The notes: generated by a model from the sequence alone, not told the origin. DNA of 64,000 nt from Pseudalkalibacillus decolorationis (GCF_024609785.1 NZ_JANHJQ010000001.1:124001-188000); one strand, 5' to 3'; shown: positions 29,176-40,749, numbered from the stretch's first letter. Numbers and translations are program-made.

Positions 29176-29235
29176 ATTTATGCCATCTCCTCTGTAATTC
29201 TACTAATTATTGCTGAAAAATATTGATTTTAGTTT

Positions 29236-30582
29236 TTAAGCAGTAGCCGTTGTTTGATCTGCTTCCAACACACGTACGAATTGTCCATCGTTTACAGGGT
29301 AACCTGCTTTTATAACCTTTACACGAATGAGCTTACCAATCATCTCTTCAGTTGCTGGAATTCGTACCTTTAAATAATTATCCGTATAACCAATGTACAT
29401 TCCACTGTCACTTGATTCCTTGTCAGCTTCTTCAGGGATAATTTCAAGAACTTCGCCTTCGAATTGGGAAGCATATTCTTTAGCAAGCTGGTTCGAAAGC
29501 TCGATTAAGCGATGAACCCGCTTATTTTTAATGTCTTCAGGAACTTGCTCTTCCATTTTCGCAGCAGGAGTACCAGTACGTTTACTAAAAGGGAAAACAT
29601 GAAGCTCTGAAAACTGGTGATCTTTAATAAAGTTATAGGTTTCCATGAATTCTTCTTCCGTTTCTCCTGGGAAGCCAACAATAACATCAGATGTAATTGC
29701 CAGGCCAGGAAGTGCTTCTTTCAAACGGTTGATCCTATCCGAGAACATTTCCATGCTATACTTTCTTCTCATTCGCTTAAGGACTGAATTTGAACCCGAT
29801 TGCAACGGAATATGAAGATGGCGTACAACCTTATCTGAACGATTAAGGACTTCAATGACTTCATCAGTAACTTGACTAGCTTCTATTGAGGAGATCCGCA
29901 AGCGTTTAAGCCCCTTCACCTTTTTATCAAGATCAGAAAGCAACTGAGCAAAGTTATAGTCTTTCATATCTTCACCGTAACCAGCCGTATGGATTCCAGT
30001 AAGCACGATTTCCTGATAGCCCGCATTTACAAGTTGTTGTGCTTGTTCGATAACGTGCTCAGGTTTTCTAGAGCGGAGCAACCCTCTAGCCCATGGAATA
30101 ATGCAAAATGTACAGAAATTGTTGCATCCTTCTTGAATCTTAAGAGAGGCGCGGGTTCTGTCTGTAAATGCAGGGACATCTAACTCTTCGTAAACACGTG
30201 CTTTCATGATATTTCCTACGCCGTTGATCGGTTGACGCTCTTGCTTGTACTGTTCGATATAATCAAGCATTTTCACCCGATCCTGCGTGCCAACCACCAC
30301 ATCAACTCCAGGAATCGCCATAATTTCTGCAGGTGATGTTTGCGCATAGCAACCAGTAACACAAATGACGGCATCTGGATTTTTCCGAATCGCACGACGA
30401 ATAACCTGTCGACTCTTCTTATCTCCAGTGTTTGTTACCGTACATGTATTAATTACATATACATCGGCACGTTTTTCATAATCAGTCCGTTCATAACCTT
30501 CACTTTGAAACAACTGCCAGATTGCTTCTGTTTCATAGTGATTAACTTTACAACCCAATGTGTGAAATGCTACTGAAGGCAT
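29236..30582 (-). CDS. mtaB: tRNA N6-threonylcarbamoyladenosine(37) methylthiotransferase
   Basis: 448 aa (YqeV 451). Radical-SAM enzyme that converts t6A37 to ms2t6A37 in ANN-decoding tRNAs. Seen: UPF0004 domain with C-containing HTLGCKVN, INTCTVT and VTGCYAQ (auxiliary 4Fe-4S), radical-SAM CNNFCTFC, and a C-terminal TRAM domain. Start at 30582 after GAGGTGA; an ATG four codons upstream is poorer. It follows rsmE with 8 nt between. Confidence 0.96.
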   Translation of the reverse strand: MPSVAFHTLGCKVNHYETEAIWQLFQSEGYERTDYEKRADVYVINTCTVTNTGDKKSRQVIRRAIRKNPDAVICVTGCYAQTSPAEIMAIPGVDVVVGTQDRVKMLDYIEQYKQERQPINGVGNIMKARVYEELDVPAFTDRTRASLKIQEGCNNFCTFCIIPWARGLLRSRKPEHVIEQAQQLVNAGYQEIVLTGIHTAGYGEDMKDYNFAQLLSDLDKKVKGLKRLRISSIEASQVTDEVIEVLNRSDKVVRHLHIPLQSGSNSVLKRMRRKYSMEMFSDRINRLKEALPGLAITSDVIVGFPGETEEEFMETYNFIKDHQFSELHVFPFSKRTGTPAAKMEEQVPEDIKNKRVHRLIELSNQLAKEYASQFEGEVLEIIPEEADKESSDSGMYIGYTDNYLKVRIPATEEMIGKLIRVKVIKAGYPVNDGQFVRVLEADQTTATA

Positions 30583-30590
30583 AATAAAGG

Positions 30591-31346
30591 TCACCTCAAT
30601 AATTCAAATTGATATGATATAGCGGACAGCACGTAAATTCCAGCTGTTTCCGTTCTTAAAATACGTGGCCCCAATCCGCACGTAACGAATCCTGCTAATT
30701 GCAGAGCTTTGACTTCCTCATCAGTGAGTCCACCCTCTGGCCCGATAATGACTAGAATGCGATCTCGGGAACTATCGGCGTTTATAAGCAGGTTTGCAAG
30801 CCTTGTTGTTTCATTGGCTTTTGCTTCTTCTTCAAACGCGACAATTTTGATTGTGTAAGATTCACCAATCGATAGAAGGTCTTCAAAGGAAACGGGTTCT
30901 CTACATTCAGGCATAAGACTCCGGTGTGATTGCTCAGCTGCTTCTTTAATAATTTTTTGCAGCCGTTCTGTTTTCTTTTTCGCTTTTTTTTGATCCCACT
31001 TTACAATGGATCTAGATGCCTGGTAAGGAATAAATTGATTGGCGCCTAACTCCGTTCCTTTTTGAACAATCATTTCTAACTTATCGTGCTTCGGTAAGCC
31101 CTGTGCAATCGTTACAGGAATAGGCAATTCATTGTGTTCTTCAATCCATTTCTCAATAGATAGTACAACACTAGAATCCGTAATTTCATTGATCCGACAT
31201 AAGGCAACTCGATGATCATTGTCACTACATACTATATGATCTCCAAGGGACATTCTCATAACCTTTGCTATGTGCTTTACATCTTCGCCTACAATCTCAA
31301 CCCTTGATTCAGTCATTTGTTCGGTGGAAACAAAATATCGTTGCAT
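30591..31346 (-). CDS. rsmE: 16S rRNA (uracil1498-N3)-methyltransferase
   Basis: 251 aa SPOUT-class enzyme. Seen: N-terminal PUA-like part (HIAKVMRMSLGDHIVC), then LVIIGPEGGLTDEEV and the knot region LGPRILRTETAGIYVL, both diagnostic. It methylates U1498 of 16S rRNA. Preceded by prmA (3 nt gap) and followed by mtaB in one operon with dnaJ. Confidence 0.97.
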   Translation of the reverse strand: MQRYFVSTEQMTESRVEIVGEDVKHIAKVMRMSLGDHIVCSDNDHRVALCRINEITDSSVVLSIEKWIEEHNELPIPVTIAQGLPKHDKLEMIVQKGTELGANQFIPYQASRSIVKWDQKKAKKKTERLQKIIKEAAEQSHRSLMPECREPVSFEDLLSIGESYTIKIVAFEEEAKANETTRLANLLINADSSRDRILVIIGPEGGLTDEEVKALQLAGFVTCGLGPRILRTETAGIYVLSAISYQFELLR

Positions 31347-31349
31347 TTA

Positions 31350-32315
31350 TTATTCCCCTGTCTGCAAGGGGTTCTGCTGTGGCTTAGAAGCGATAAACGC
31401 AACCCAATCTTCCATAAGGAGCGTTTCTTCGATAATGAACCCACTTTTAATAAGCGATTGTTTAACCTCATCCTTTTTCCCACGAATTATACCGGATGTG
31501 ATAAACTTCCCGTTTGGCTTTAAGACATTGAATGCATCTTGATCAAATCTCAGTATAATTTCAGCAAGTATGTTAGCCACAATCACATCATACGGACCTT
31601 TTATATGATCAAGTAAATTATTTTGGCGAACAGAAATTCGATCTTGCTCTTTATTTAACTTACTATTTAATCGAGCACTATTTACCGCAACTTCATCAAG
31701 ATCCATTGCCTCAACATGTTCAGCGCCGAGCTTTGCTGCAGCAATACTCAGTACACCTGAACCTGTACCAACGTCTACAACATGAGCTCCAGGCCGAATC
31801 GTTTTCTCTAGAGCTTGGATACACATTACAGTTGTTGGGTGTGTTCCTGTCCCAAACGCCATTCCGGGATCCAGTTCAACGATGATTTCATCCGTACTGA
31901 CTGTATCATACTCCTCCCAAGTAGGGATGATTGTAACCCGTTCTGATATTTTTACAGGCTTATAATACTTTTTCCAAGCAGTTGCCCACTCCTCTTCATT
32001 CACTTCACTTATGGTAATCTTGTTGTGGCCAAGATCGATATCATAAAGGAGCAGGCCGTTAATTGCTTCTTTAATTTCGTCTACTGTTTCACCAAGAAAA
32101 CTGGTTACGGATAAGTATGCCTTGACAATGACTCCTTCTGTCGGATAATCATCAGGATTAAGCTGGTAGATCTCACCGAAAGAAGTATCCCTCTCTTTTA
32201 CAAGATCATGGGGGTCTTCGATTACAACACCGCTCGCACCAGACTCATGAAGGATATTTGAAATCGGTTCAACCGCTTCTTGAGTAGTATGAATACTAAT
32301 TTCTGACCATTTCAT
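31350..32315 (-). CDS. prmA: Ribosomal protein L11 methyltransferase
   Basis: 321 aa. Trimethylates L11 using S-adenosylmethionine. Seen: N-terminal [17 protein letters not shown] ferredoxin-like domain, then [25 protein letters not shown] (SAM loop) and [11 protein letters not shown]. The start at 32315 fits orthologues; a TTG four codons upstream sits on the ribosome site. In the dnaJ-prmA-rsmE-mtaB run. Confidence 0.97.
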   Translation of the reverse strand: MKWSEISIHTTQEAVEPISNILHESGASGVVIEDPHDLVKERDTSFGEIYQLNPDDYPTEGVIVKAYLSVTSFLGETVDEIKEAINGLLLYDIDLGHNKITISEVNEEEWATAWKKYYKPVKISERVTIIPTWEEYDTVSTDEIIVELDPGMAFGTGTHPTTVMCIQALEKTIRPGAHVVDVGTGSGVLSIAAAKLGAEHVEAMDLDEVAVNSARLNSKLNKEQDRISVRQNNLLDHIKGPYDVIVANILAEIILRFDQDAFNVLKPNGKFITSGIIRGKKDEVKQSLIKSGFIIEETLLMEDWVAFIASKPQQNPLQTGE

Positions 32316-32337
32316 AAGATCTACCAACTTCCTTTCC

Positions 32338-33450
32338 TTATTCGCCCTTAAATGCCCTTCTCACCTTGCTAAACAAATTATCATGTTGTTCATCAACTGA
32401 CTCTCCGCTTAGTTCTGCAAATTCACGCAGCAATGTACGTTGTCGCTCGTCAAGGTTTTTAGGCGTGATAACTTTCACTTTAACATGCTGATCCCCTTGA
32501 CCATGTCCACGAACATTAGGAACGCCCTTACCTCGTAATCGGAAGCTTGTTCCTGACTGTGTACCAGCAGGAATTTTCAGCTTAACTTTACCATGGAGAG
32601 TAGGTATTTCAATCTCGTCGCCTAGTGTAACCTGTGTAAAGGTTAATGGCATGTCTACAAAGATATCGTCCCCGTCTCTATTGTAAAATTCGTGTGGTGA
32701 AACCCGAGCAACCACATATAAATCACCTGCAGGTCCACCATTTTCACCAGGTTCGCCTTTTCCAGTAACTCGTATTTGTTGTCCGTGATCAATACCAGCA
32801 GGCATTTTTATATGAATTTTCTTTTCTTTACGTACTTTACCTTTTCCACTACAAGTTGAACATTTTTCTTTAATAAACTTGCCTGTACCATTACAGTGAT
32901 GGCATACACGACGGTTTACAACACGACCAAATGGTGTATTTTGCTCCACATTTAGCTGGCCGCTTCCTCCGCAATGAGAGCATGTTTCTGGTTTTGTTCC
33001 TGGCTTAGCGCCCGATCCAAAACATGTATCACATTCCTCTTCTTTCGGAATATGAATATCGGTTTCTTTTCCAAACACAGCTTCTTCAAACGTTAGAGTC
33101 ATCGTATATTGAAGATCTGCGCCTTGTCTCGGAGCGTTCGGATTACGTCGACCGCCGCCGCCAAAGAACATATCAAATATATCTCCAAATCCACCGCCAA
33201 AGTCTCCACCGCCACCTCCGAATCCTTGGTTCGGATCCGTGTGCCCGAACTGATCGTAATGGGCTTTCTTCTGCGGGTCACTAAGAACATCATAAGCTTC
33301 CTTAACTTCTTTAAATTTTTGCTCTGCATCCGGTTCTTTGTTTACATCCGGATGATACTTTCTCGCGAGCTTCCGATAAGCTTTTTTCATCTCATCAGTC
33401 GAAGTGTTTTGCTCCACCCCTAAGACTTCGTAATAGTCTCGCTTACTCAA
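32338..33450 (-). CDS. dnaJ: Chaperone DnaJ
   Basis: 370 aa. Hsp40 co-chaperone that stimulates DnaK. Seen: J domain with HPD near residue 33, a Gly-rich stretch, four CxxCxGxG zinc repeats ([32 protein letters not shown]) and two C-terminal beta domains. Start is the TTG at 33450 with GGGAG 8 nt upstream, giving [12 protein letters not shown]; a GTG three codons earlier overlaps the site. A family A repeat and a terminator separate it from dnaK. Confidence 0.97.
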   Translation of the reverse strand: MSKRDYYEVLGVEQNTSTDEMKKAYRKLARKYHPDVNKEPDAEQKFKEVKEAYDVLSDPQKKAHYDQFGHTDPNQGFGGGGGDFGGGFGDIFDMFFGGGGRRNPNAPRQGADLQYTMTLTFEEAVFGKETDIHIPKEEECDTCFGSGAKPGTKPETCSHCGGSGQLNVEQNTPFGRVVNRRVCHHCNGTGKFIKEKCSTCSGKGKVRKEKKIHIKMPAGIDHGQQIRVTGKGEPGENGGPAGDLYVVARVSPHEFYNRDGDDIFVDMPLTFTQVTLGDEIEIPTLHGKVKLKIPAGTQSGTSFRLRGKGVPNVRGHGQGDQHVKVKVITPKNLDERQRTLLREFAELSGESVDEQHDNLFSKVRRAFKGE

Positions 33451-33520
33451 TACACTCACTCCCGGTTCCTTTTACATAACGATTATCATATCACTATTTT
33501 CGAAGATTCTGCAACTATAT

Positions 33521-33672
33521 ACTAAGAAAAGCGCAAGCGCCCTGTCTAGCCACGAAGGTCACTGGAAGACCGACGAGGAGGCTGTCGCCGCCGCAGGAGG
33601 TCTGAAGTGATCCAAGTGGCTGGGTGCTGGAGCTAGACATTACATCTATGCATCAAAAAGTTATACTTTCTA
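33521..33672 (+). repeat. Family A repeat, copy 3
   Basis: Starts ACTAAGAAAAGCGC and ends in a degenerate border (TTATACTTTCTATTTG). Outer stem is AGCGCCC/GGGTGCT with a G-T pair in place of G-C. It lies between dnaK and dnaJ inside the heat-shock operon. Confidence 0.85.
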
Positions 33673-33682
33673 TTTGCAAAAA

Positions 33683-33718
33683 GAAAGTCAAAGTCAAGAA
33701 AACTGACTTTGACTTTTC
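33683..33718 (-). terminator. Intrinsic terminator after dnaK
   Basis: Minus strand AGTCAAAGTCA/TGACTTTGACT with 7-nt loop and T-rich tail. It would make dnaJ expression depend on read-through or a separate promoter. Confidence 0.85.
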
Positions 33719-33733
33719 TTTTATTTAGAGCAC

Positions 33734-35572
33734 TTACTTTTGTTTATTCTCGTCGTCAACTTCCTCATACTCAGCATCTACAACATCATCGTCTGCTTTG
33801 TTATCTGTTCCACCTTGTTGGTCTTGTGCAGCTTGAGCTTGTTGTGCTGCTTGCTCATATAATTTCGTAGAAAGCTCTTGAACAATCGTTTGAAGCTCAT
33901 CCTTAGAAGTTCTGATTGCTTCAAGATCATCGCCTTCTAACGCTGTTTTCACCTTATCCTTTGCTTCATTGGCTTTAGTTACGTCCGCTTCATCCACATT
34001 TCCTTCAAGGTCTTTTAACGTTTTCTCTGTAGTAAATACGAGTTGATCTGCTTCGTTACGAAGATCTACTTCCTCACGGCGTTTTTTGTCTGCGTCCGCA
34101 TTTTCTTCTGCATCCTTCACCATTTTTTCGATTTCATCATCAGATAATCCTGAAGAAGAAGTGATCGTGATAGATTGTTCTTTGTTTGTTCCAAGATCTT
34201 TTGCTTTTACGTTCACGATACCGTTCGCATCAATATCGAAGCTAACCTCGATTTGCGGTACTCCACGTGGTGCTGCCGGGATGTCATTTAATTGGAAGCG
34301 TCCCAATGTTTTGTTATCTGCAGCCATTTCACGCTCACCCTGTAGAACATGAATATCGACAGAAGGTTGGTTATCTGCAGCTGTTGAGAAGGTTTGCGAC
34401 TTACTTGTAGGAATTGTTGTATTACGGTCGATTAACTTCGTAGATACACCACCCATTGTTTCAATACCAAGTGATAATGGAGTAACATCAAGTAGGACTA
34501 CGTCTTTCACATCCCCAGTTAACACACCCGCTTGAACAGCTGCACCAAGTGCAACCACTTCATCAGGGTTAACCCCTTTGTGTGGATCCTTTCCGGTAAT
34601 CTTTTTGATTGCCTCTTGAACCGCAGGGATACGAGTAGATCCCCCGACAAGAACGACTTTATCAACATCAGATGGTGTCAGACCAGCATCTTTAAGAGCT
34701 TGACGTGTTGGCCCCATTGTACGTTCTACTAGGCCTGATGTGATTTCATCGAATTTAGCCCGCGTTAAGTTTACTTCAAGGTGCTTAGGTCCAGCAGAAT
34801 CTGCAGTAATAAACGGCAACGAGATTTGCGTTTGAGTCACACCAGAAAGGTCTTTTTTCGCCTTTTCAGCCGCATCCTTCAAACGTTGAAGTGCCATTTT
34901 ATCCTGGGAAAGGTCAATTCCATTTTCCTTTTTAAACTCACTAATAAGGAAATCAATAATCTTTTCGTCGAAGTCATCTCCACCAAGTGCGTTGTCACCA
35001 GATGTTGCTTTTACTTCGAAAAACCCATCTCCAAGTTCTAATAAAGAAACGTCAAATGTTCCACCACCAAGGTCATAAACAAGGATGGTTTGATCTTCCG
35101 ATTTTTCAAGGCCGTATGCAAGTGCTGCTGCAGTAGGTTCATTAATGATACGTTCAACCTCTAGCCCTGCAATTTTACCCGCATCCTTTGTTGCTTGACG
35201 TTGAGAATCATTGAAATACGCTGGTACAGTGATGACTGCTTTTGTTACTTTTTCCCCTAAATATGCTTCTGCATCAGACTTTAACTTCTGAAGAATAATC
35301 GCAGAAATTTCTTGTGGTGTAAATTCTTTTCCCTCTGCTTCAACTTTGTAGTCTGTACCGATATGGCGCTTTATAGAGATAATCGTATTTGGATTTGTAA
35401 TTGCCTGACGCTTTGCAACCTCACCAACTAGACGCTCGCCTTCTTTAAACGCTACAACAGATGGAGTTGTACGATTCCCTTCTGGGTTCGGAATTACTGT
35501 TGCTTCCCCACCCTCCATAACTGCGATACAAGAATTTGTTGTACCTAGATCGATTCCGATAACTTTACTCAT
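33734..35572 (-). CDS. dnaK: Chaperone DnaK (Hsp70)
   Basis: 612 aa, usual for Bacillus. Seen: N-terminal ATPase with [28 protein letters not shown] and [13 protein letters not shown], the linker [13 protein letters not shown], substrate-binding domain and a Gln/Ala-rich lid ending in an acidic tail. Part of hrcA-grpE-dnaK-dnaJ; regulated by HrcA through the CIRCE element upstream of hrcA. Confidence 0.99.
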   Translation of the reverse strand: MSKVIGIDLGTTNSCIAVMEGGEATVIPNPEGNRTTPSVVAFKEGERLVGEVAKRQAITNPNTIISIKRHIGTDYKVEAEGKEFTPQEISAIILQKLKSDAEAYLGEKVTKAVITVPAYFNDSQRQATKDAGKIAGLEVERIINEPTAAALAYGLEKSEDQTILVYDLGGGTFDVSLLELGDGFFEVKATSGDNALGGDDFDEKIIDFLISEFKKENGIDLSQDKMALQRLKDAAEKAKKDLSGVTQTQISLPFITADSAGPKHLEVNLTRAKFDEITSGLVERTMGPTRQALKDAGLTPSDVDKVVLVGGSTRIPAVQEAIKKITGKDPHKGVNPDEVVALGAAVQAGVLTGDVKDVVLLDVTPLSLGIETMGGVSTKLIDRNTTIPTSKSQTFSTAADNQPSVDIHVLQGEREMAADNKTLGRFQLNDIPAAPRGVPQIEVSFDIDANGIVNVKAKDLGTNKEQSITITSSSGLSDDEIEKMVKDAEENADADKKRREEVDLRNEADQLVFTTEKTLKDLEGNVDEADVTKANEAKDKVKTALEGDDLEAIRTSKDELQTIVQELSTKLYEQAAQQAQAAQDQQGGTDNKADDDVVDAEYEEVDDENKQK

Positions 35573-35603
35573 TACAATATAACCTCCTATAAAATATGTA
35601 ACG

Positions 35604-36179
35604 CTATTGTTTTGCGTTGACTTTAACCATAGCTGGTCGAATTACGCGATCTTTTAATTGATAGCCCTTTTGTAGCACTTCAACGACCACATTATCATCG
35701 TGATCATCACTTTGGACCTGCATGACAGCCTGATGAAGATGTGGATCAAATAGTTCCTTTTCCGCCTTGATTTCTTCTGCTCCTTCTTTACGAAGAGCTT
35801 CAACCAATTGGTTATAAACCATCTGCAATCCTTGAACCAACGACTTAGATTGTTCATCATTTGTCTGTGCAGATAATGCACGTTCAAAGTTATCAAGAAC
35901 AGGAAGAAGTTCTTCAACTAATCCTTGAGCACGATATTTGGCTGCTGCCTCACGTTCTTCACGAGTACGGCGTCGAAAATTATCATAATCAGCTTGAGTA
36001 CGAAGTAAACGGTTTTTTGTTTCCTCAATTTCCTGTTCTAAGCTTTGGATATGAGTATCCTCTAAGGTAGTTTCATCCTGCTCTACTGTGTCCGTTACTT
36101 CTTCCTCAGGTTGTTGTTCATCCTCTTGACCTTCTGTATTTATATCCATCGTTTCGGTTTGTTCCTTTTTCTCTTCCAT
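35604..36179 (-). CDS. grpE: Nucleotide exchange factor GrpE
   Basis: 191 aa. ADP/ATP exchange factor of DnaK. Seen: a long acidic Glu/Gln-rich N-terminus, a coiled-coil helix ([20 protein letters not shown]), and the C-terminal beta-wing with [10 protein letters not shown] and [21 protein letters not shown]. Start placed at 36179 behind GGGAGGTG; the ATG seven codons upstream overlaps the site. 31 nt before dnaK. Confidence 0.97.
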   Translation of the reverse strand: MEEKKEQTETMDINTEGQEDEQQPEEEVTDTVEQDETTLEDTHIQSLEQEIEETKNRLLRTQADYDNFRRRTREEREAAAKYRAQGLVEELLPVLDNFERALSAQTNDEQSKSLVQGLQMVYNQLVEALRKEGAEEIKAEKELFDPHLHQAVMQVQSDDHDDNVVVEVLQKGYQLKDRVIRPAMVKVNAKQ

Positions 36180-36258
36180 TTGTTTCACCTCCCTGTTCAA
36201 ATAGAAAAATGTATAATTAGCTATTATTTCGGTTGCTCTTATACAGGTATTTCCACTA

Positions 36259-37293
36259 TTATTTTGAATAATACCGATCTGTAAGAACTCTCGTTAAGTC
36301 TTTTGAGAGAAGATCGAGCAATCCGATAACCCTGGGATATTCCATCCGAGTTGGACCAAGTATTGCTAGTGTCCCCATGTGCTGTCCACCAATTGAATAG
36401 CTCGCTGTAATTAAACTACAGCTTTTCATTTCTTTTAGCAGGTTTTCAGCTCCAATTTTGACCTTAATACCAGTCGAGTCATCCTGATGGAGGAGCTGTT
36501 GCACAAGATCGTACTGTTCAATTGCGTTGTATAGCGCCTTCACCTTTTCAACATCTTGAAACTCTGGTTGGTTCAGAATGTTGGTCTTTCCACCATAATA
36601 GACTTTATCCGATTTTTCAGTTTGAAACAACTGTACTAAGAAATCAAGAATTTTTTCATAATTATTTAAATGAGTGAGCAGCAAGCCTTCAACCTCTTCA
36701 ACCAACTTACTTTTTAGTTGTGAGAATGGAACGCCTTGCAAGCGGTCATTTAGAATATTAACGGTTCGCTCGAGATCAGAAGCATCCATGTCTATAGGTA
36801 AATCAACTGTATACTTTTCAACATGACCTGTATCCGTAATTAAAATGATAACCGCTGTTCCTATGGAAATAGGAACAATCTGCAGATGTTTTAATTTCGT
36901 TTCGTACACTTCTGGTCCGAGGATGATCGACGTATATTTTGTGATTTCAGACAGCATTTTTGCTGAATGCTCAATTAACAACTCGAGCTCAGACATCTTA
37001 TCATGAAAAAGTGAATGGATTTGCTGCAAATCTGAATTGGTTACATTTACAGGAGCCAGCAAATGATCAACGTAAAAACGGTATCCTTTCTCAGAAGGAA
37101 TTCTCCCAGATGATATATGTGTTTTTTCAATAAAACCCATATCTTCAAGGTCAGCGAGTTCGTTACGTATCGTGGCAGAACTAAATGTTATATCCTGTCT
37201 TTTTGAGATACTTCTGGAACCAAGTGGCTCTGCATTCCTTATATACTCATCAATAAGGATTTGGAGAATTAGTAGCTGGCGATTCGTTAACAT
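36259..37293 (-). CDS. hrcA: Heat-inducible transcription repressor HrcA
   Basis: 344 aa. Repressor of class I heat-shock operons, binding CIRCE with help from GroEL. Seen: N-terminal winged helix ([44 protein letters not shown]), GAF-like central domain and C-terminal [27 protein letters not shown] precedes the ATG. First gene of its operon. Confidence 0.98.
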   Translation of the reverse strand: MLTNRQLLILQILIDEYIRNAEPLGSRSISKRQDITFSSATIRNELADLEDMGFIEKTHISSGRIPSEKGYRFYVDHLLAPVNVTNSDLQQIHSLFHDKMSELELLIEHSAKMLSEITKYTSIILGPEVYETKLKHLQIVPISIGTAVIILITDTGHVEKYTVDLPIDMDASDLERTVNILNDRLQGVPFSQLKSKLVEEVEGLLLTHLNNYEKILDFLVQLFQTEKSDKVYYGGKTNILNQPEFQDVEKVKALYNAIEQYDLVQQLLHQDDSTGIKVKIGAENLLKEMKSCSLITASYSIGGQHMGTLAILGPTRMEYPRVIGLLDLLSKDLTRVLTDRYYSK

Positions 37294-37310
37294 CTGGCCT
37301 CACCTCCTTG

Positions 37311-37337
37311 TTAGCACTCGAGATGATTGAGTGCTAA
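37311..37337 (-). promoter_or_regulatory. CIRCE operator
   Basis: Perfect inverted repeat TTAGCACTC - 9 nt - GAGTGCTAA, the HrcA binding site, located between the promoter and the hrcA ribosome site, overlapping the expected start of the transcript. Confidence 0.98.
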
Positions 37338-37348
37338 TTCTACTTTAT

Positions 37349-37378
37349 AAATTACCAAAACCGAAATCAATTTGTCAA
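37349..37378 (-). promoter_or_regulatory. SigA promoter of the hrcA operon
   Basis: -35 TTGACA (37373-37378), 18-bp spacer, -10 TAATTT (37349-37354), just upstream of CIRCE. Confidence 0.65.
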
Positions 37379-37382
37379 TGTT

Positions 37383-38525
37383 TTAATCTAGCCCAATAAA
37401 TTCTTGGAAAACCTCATTTCCAAGAAATGTACCGCGTTCAGTTAATCGGATTGATTCAGAGGTGCTTATGATTAATTCTCGCTGAACCAATTTACGGATT
37501 TGCTCTGAGAATACATCTTCTAGTTCAATAGAAAATTTTCGATAAAACGTTTCTTTACTTACACCTTCCATTTTCCTCAGTCCAAGAAAAACCTCTTCTT
37601 CCATACGTTCGTCCTTTGTTAAATGCGTTTGTTCTCGTAGTGGCAGCTCCCCGTTTTTGATCTTGCGAATATAGTGAGGGAGAGGCTTGACATTCTGATA
37701 GCGATTTTGAGAAAGATACCCGTGGGCTCCAGCCCCGATCCCATAATATTCATCATTGTTCCAATACACGAGGTTATGCTTACTTTCATACCCTTCACGA
37801 CCAAAGTTACTTACCTCATATTGTGTATAACCGTTCAATTTCATGCTTTTAATAAGATACTCGAACATATCCGCTTCTAAGTCTTCACCTGGCAATGGAA
37901 GCTTCCCAGAACGTTGTCTATTAAAAAAAACCGTTTGTTTCTCAATTTGAAGGGAATAAGCAGAAATATGCGGGACATTTAAATGAAGCGCCTTTTGCAC
38001 CGAATCTTGAAACATCTCAAGGGTTTGCCCCGGAAGACCAAACATCAAATCGATTGAAAGATCTTCAAGTCCATATTGTTGAGCAGTTTCAATCATTTTA
38101 ATTACATCCGCACTTCGATGGGTTCGATTTAATGCTTTGAGCAGATCGTCTTGGAAAGCTTGAACACCAATACTTAAACGATTGACTCCTGCCTTCTTAA
38201 GTATCCCAAGTTTGCCCCGATCGGTAACGGCTGGGTTGGCTTCCACTGTATACTCGACCTTAGAAAGATCTGGTTGAAAAGATTGTTGGACAATATGAAG
38301 CATTCTTTCCAATTGCTTCTCATTTAATGCGGTCGGTGTGCCACCTCCAATATAGATAGATGTAATATTTTCAAACGGATGTTCTTTGATTAGTCGCTTA
38401 GTTTCGTTTTCCATTGCATTTAAATAATCATCAACAGGCTGACCCTCTATTAAAAATTTATTGAAGTCACAATAATGACAGATCTGTTCACAAAAGGGGA
38501 TATGAATATAAACCGCCTTTGCCAT
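37383..38525 (-). CDS. hemW: Radical SAM haem chaperone HemW
   Basis: 380 aa. Often annotated as oxygen-independent coproporphyrinogen III oxidase, but this type inserts haem. Seen: IPFCEQICHYCDFNK (CxxxCxxC, the HemW pattern), YIGGGTPTAL, GVQAFQDD and a C-terminal HemN domain. The start at 38525 gives MAKAVYIHIPFC; a GTG three codons earlier is possible. The gene ends inside the hrcA promoter (-35 box at 37373), so the hrcA promoter sits across its stop. Confidence 0.94.
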   Translation of the reverse strand: MAKAVYIHIPFCEQICHYCDFNKFLIEGQPVDDYLNAMENETKRLIKEHPFENITSIYIGGGTPTALNEKQLERMLHIVQQSFQPDLSKVEYTVEANPAVTDRGKLGILKKAGVNRLSIGVQAFQDDLLKALNRTHRSADVIKMIETAQQYGLEDLSIDLMFGLPGQTLEMFQDSVQKALHLNVPHISAYSLQIEKQTVFFNRQRSGKLPLPGEDLEADMFEYLIKSMKLNGYTQYEVSNFGREGYESKHNLVYWNNDEYYGIGAGAHGYLSQNRYQNVKPLPHYIRKIKNGELPLREQTHLTKDERMEEEVFLGLRKMEGVSKETFYRKFSIELEDVFSEQIRKLVQRELIISTSESIRLTERGTFLGNEVFQEFIGLD

Positions 38526-38622
38526 GTTTACCACAACTTTCTCTTTAAACTCTGTCTACTTCAAACTGGAAGAGGTTGACCCTAAAATGAGTCAACCCCT
38601 CAAAATAACAGTCCAATAATCA

Positions 38623-40449
38623 TTAATCGTCGGAATCCATACGCAATACAGACATGAAGGCCTCTTGAGGAACCTCAACATTTCCTACTGTCTTCATGCG
38701 CTTTTTCCCTTCTTTCTGTTTCTCTAAGAGCTTTCTTTTACGAGAGATATCTCCACCGTAACATTTTGCAAGTACGTTCTTCCGCAACGCTTTAATGTTG
38801 GATCTGGCTACAAACTTCGTTCCAATCGCTGCTTGAATTGGTATTTCGAACTGATGACGCGGGATTAATTCTTTCAATTTTTCTACGACCGCTTTTCCTC
38901 GATCATGGGCAAAATCACGATGGACAATAACAGAAAGTGCATCGATTTTTTCAGCGTTAAGAAGAATGTCCATTTTAACAAGCTTAGACTGCCTATAGCC
39001 AATTAACTCATAATCCAAGGATGCATATCCCTTTGTACTCGACTTCAATTGGTCGAAGAAGTCATAAACAATTTCGGAAAGCGGGATTTCATAAATGACA
39101 TTGACCCGAATATCATCTAAATATTCCATCGTTATAAAATTACCACGCTTTTTCTGGCAAATTTCCATAACCGCCCCAACATAGTCGTTAGGTGTCATGA
39201 TCGATGCCTTCACGTAAGGTTCTTCAACATAGTCAATCAATTGTGGGTCCGGCATATTCGAAGGGTTGTCAACAACAAGATGATCACCCTTCGTTAAATA
39301 CACATGATAAATGACACTTGGTGCCGTTGTAATTAAATCTATTGCGAATTCTCGTTCGATACGTTCTTGGATAATCTCCATGTGAAGAAGACCAAGGAAC
39401 CCACAACGAAATCCGAATCCAAGTGCCTGTGAAGTTTCCGGTTCATACTGCAGAGAAGAGTCGTTTAATTCTAGTCTCTCTAAAGCTTCACGAAGATCAT
39501 TATACTTCGCTGAATCAACTGGATAGAGTCCACAATATACCATCGGGTTCATACGACGATATCCTGGTAGCGGTTCCGTCGCTCCACCTTTTGCCGATGT
39601 TACCGTATCCCCGACGCGGGTATCCCCCACATTTTTAATCGAAGCGGTCAAGAAGCCAACATCTCCAACCGTTAATTCGTCCTTCATGACTGGTTTTGGT
39701 GTAAAAACACCTAGTTCATTTACTTCAAACTCTTTACCGGTTGCCATCATTTTAATGTTTTGCCCGACTTTCACTGTCCCCTCAGTAACTCGTATATAGG
39801 CGACTACACCACGATATGGATCATAAAGTGAATCAAAAATTAATGCCTTTAATGGAGCTTCCGGATCTCCTTGCGGAGGTGGTACTTTTTCAACGATTTG
39901 CTCGAGAATTTCTTCAATTCCAATGCCACTTTTTGCGGAGGCGAGGACAGCTTCGGATGCATCCAGCCCAATTACATCTTCTACTTCTTTACGGACTCGT
40001 TCAGGTTCAGCACTTGGTAAATCGATCTTATTGATTACAGGAAGAATTTCAAGATCATTTTCAAGAGCAAGGTACACATTTGCTAAGGTTTGTGCTTCAA
40101 TCCCCTGGGCCGCATCAACAATCAAAAGGGCACCTTCACATGCGGCAAGACTTCTCGATACCTCATATGTAAAATCGACATGCCCAGGTGTATCGATCAA
40201 ATGAAATATATATTCTTGTCCATCTTTAGCTTGATAAGTTAATTGGACTGCATTTAATTTAATTGTAATTCCACGTTCACGCTCTAAATCCATTGCATCC
40301 AACATTTGTTCTTTCATTTCACGATGAGTTAGCGCGCTCGTTTTTTCAAGGATCCGATCGGCCAATGTAGATTTCCCATGGTCAATATGTGCAATAATTG
40401 AAAAGTTTCGGATTCTCGATTGACGGTCTAATCTATCTTTTTTATCCAT
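38623..40449 (-). CDS. lepA: Elongation factor 4 (LepA)
   Basis: 608 aa. Ribosome-associated GTPase acting in initiation/back-translocation under stress. Seen: [14 protein letters not shown] (G1), RERGITIK (G2), DTPGH (G3), NKIDLPSA (G4), EF-G-like domains, and a LepA-specific C-terminal domain ([25 protein letters not shown]). Start at 40449 behind AGGAGTGA. Own promoter upstream; hemW follows. Confidence 0.98.
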   Translation of the reverse strand: MDKKDRLDRQSRIRNFSIIAHIDHGKSTLADRILEKTSALTHREMKEQMLDAMDLERERGITIKLNAVQLTYQAKDGQEYIFHLIDTPGHVDFTYEVSRSLAACEGALLIVDAAQGIEAQTLANVYLALENDLEILPVINKIDLPSAEPERVRKEVEDVIGLDASEAVLASAKSGIGIEEILEQIVEKVPPPQGDPEAPLKALIFDSLYDPYRGVVAYIRVTEGTVKVGQNIKMMATGKEFEVNELGVFTPKPVMKDELTVGDVGFLTASIKNVGDTRVGDTVTSAKGGATEPLPGYRRMNPMVYCGLYPVDSAKYNDLREALERLELNDSSLQYEPETSQALGFGFRCGFLGLLHMEIIQERIEREFAIDLITTAPSVIYHVYLTKGDHLVVDNPSNMPDPQLIDYVEEPYVKASIMTPNDYVGAVMEICQKKRGNFITMEYLDDIRVNVIYEIPLSEIVYDFFDQLKSSTKGYASLDYELIGYRQSKLVKMDILLNAEKIDALSVIVHRDFAHDRGKAVVEKLKELIPRHQFEIPIQAAIGTKFVARSNIKALRKNVLAKCYGGDISRKRKLLEKQKEGKKRMKTVGNVEVPQEAFMSVLRMDSDD

Positions 40450-40488
40450 TGTCTTCACTCCTAAAGTCGTACAACTAAGCTAGCATTG

Positions 40489-40517
40489 ATTATAGCAATA
40501 GCCTTGTCTTTATTCAA
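40489..40517 (-). promoter_or_regulatory. SigA promoter of lepA
   Basis: -35 TTGAAT (40512-40517), 17-bp spacer, -10 TATAAT (40489-40494). Confidence 0.85.
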
Positions 40518-40551
40518 TCGTTTCTCCAATCTAGCGCAAATCACTTGGCTC

Positions 40552-40594
40552 CGTAGACATTGCATCTATGCAAAAAAGTTAAGCTTTCTTACCT
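40552..40594 (+). repeat. Remnant of a family A 3' end
   Basis: GTAGACATTGCATCTATGC and AAAGTTAAGCTTTCTTAC match the last part of A copies 2 and 3 with small differences. The rest of the element is gone. Confidence 0.6.
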
Positions 40595-40602
40595 TTGTAC
40601 AT

Positions 40603-40643
40603 AAAAAGGCCTGAGTGGAATATTCTTCTTCACTCAGGCTTTT
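40603..40643 (-). terminator. Intrinsic terminator of gpr-yqxA
   Basis: Minus strand AAGCCTGAGTG / CACTCAGGCCT with TTTTTAT tail; a T-run on the other side makes it possibly bidirectional. The rest of the 40450-40749 gap holds the lepA promoter and an A remnant. Confidence 0.88.
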
Positions 40644-40749
40644 AATTGAGCCAGACCTCTATTTAGGCAACCTTTTGGGACGTTCTCATTTACATGGGGG
40701 AAAAGACAATTATATAGTCGTACTCTAGAATTTGAATATGCTAAGCGCC

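Noticed and set aside
38574-38606. Hairpin between lepA and hemW as a terminator
   Set aside because: A GGTTGAC/GTCAACC stem exists, but the tail is not T-rich enough and the spacing is unclear; left as a possible weak terminator.
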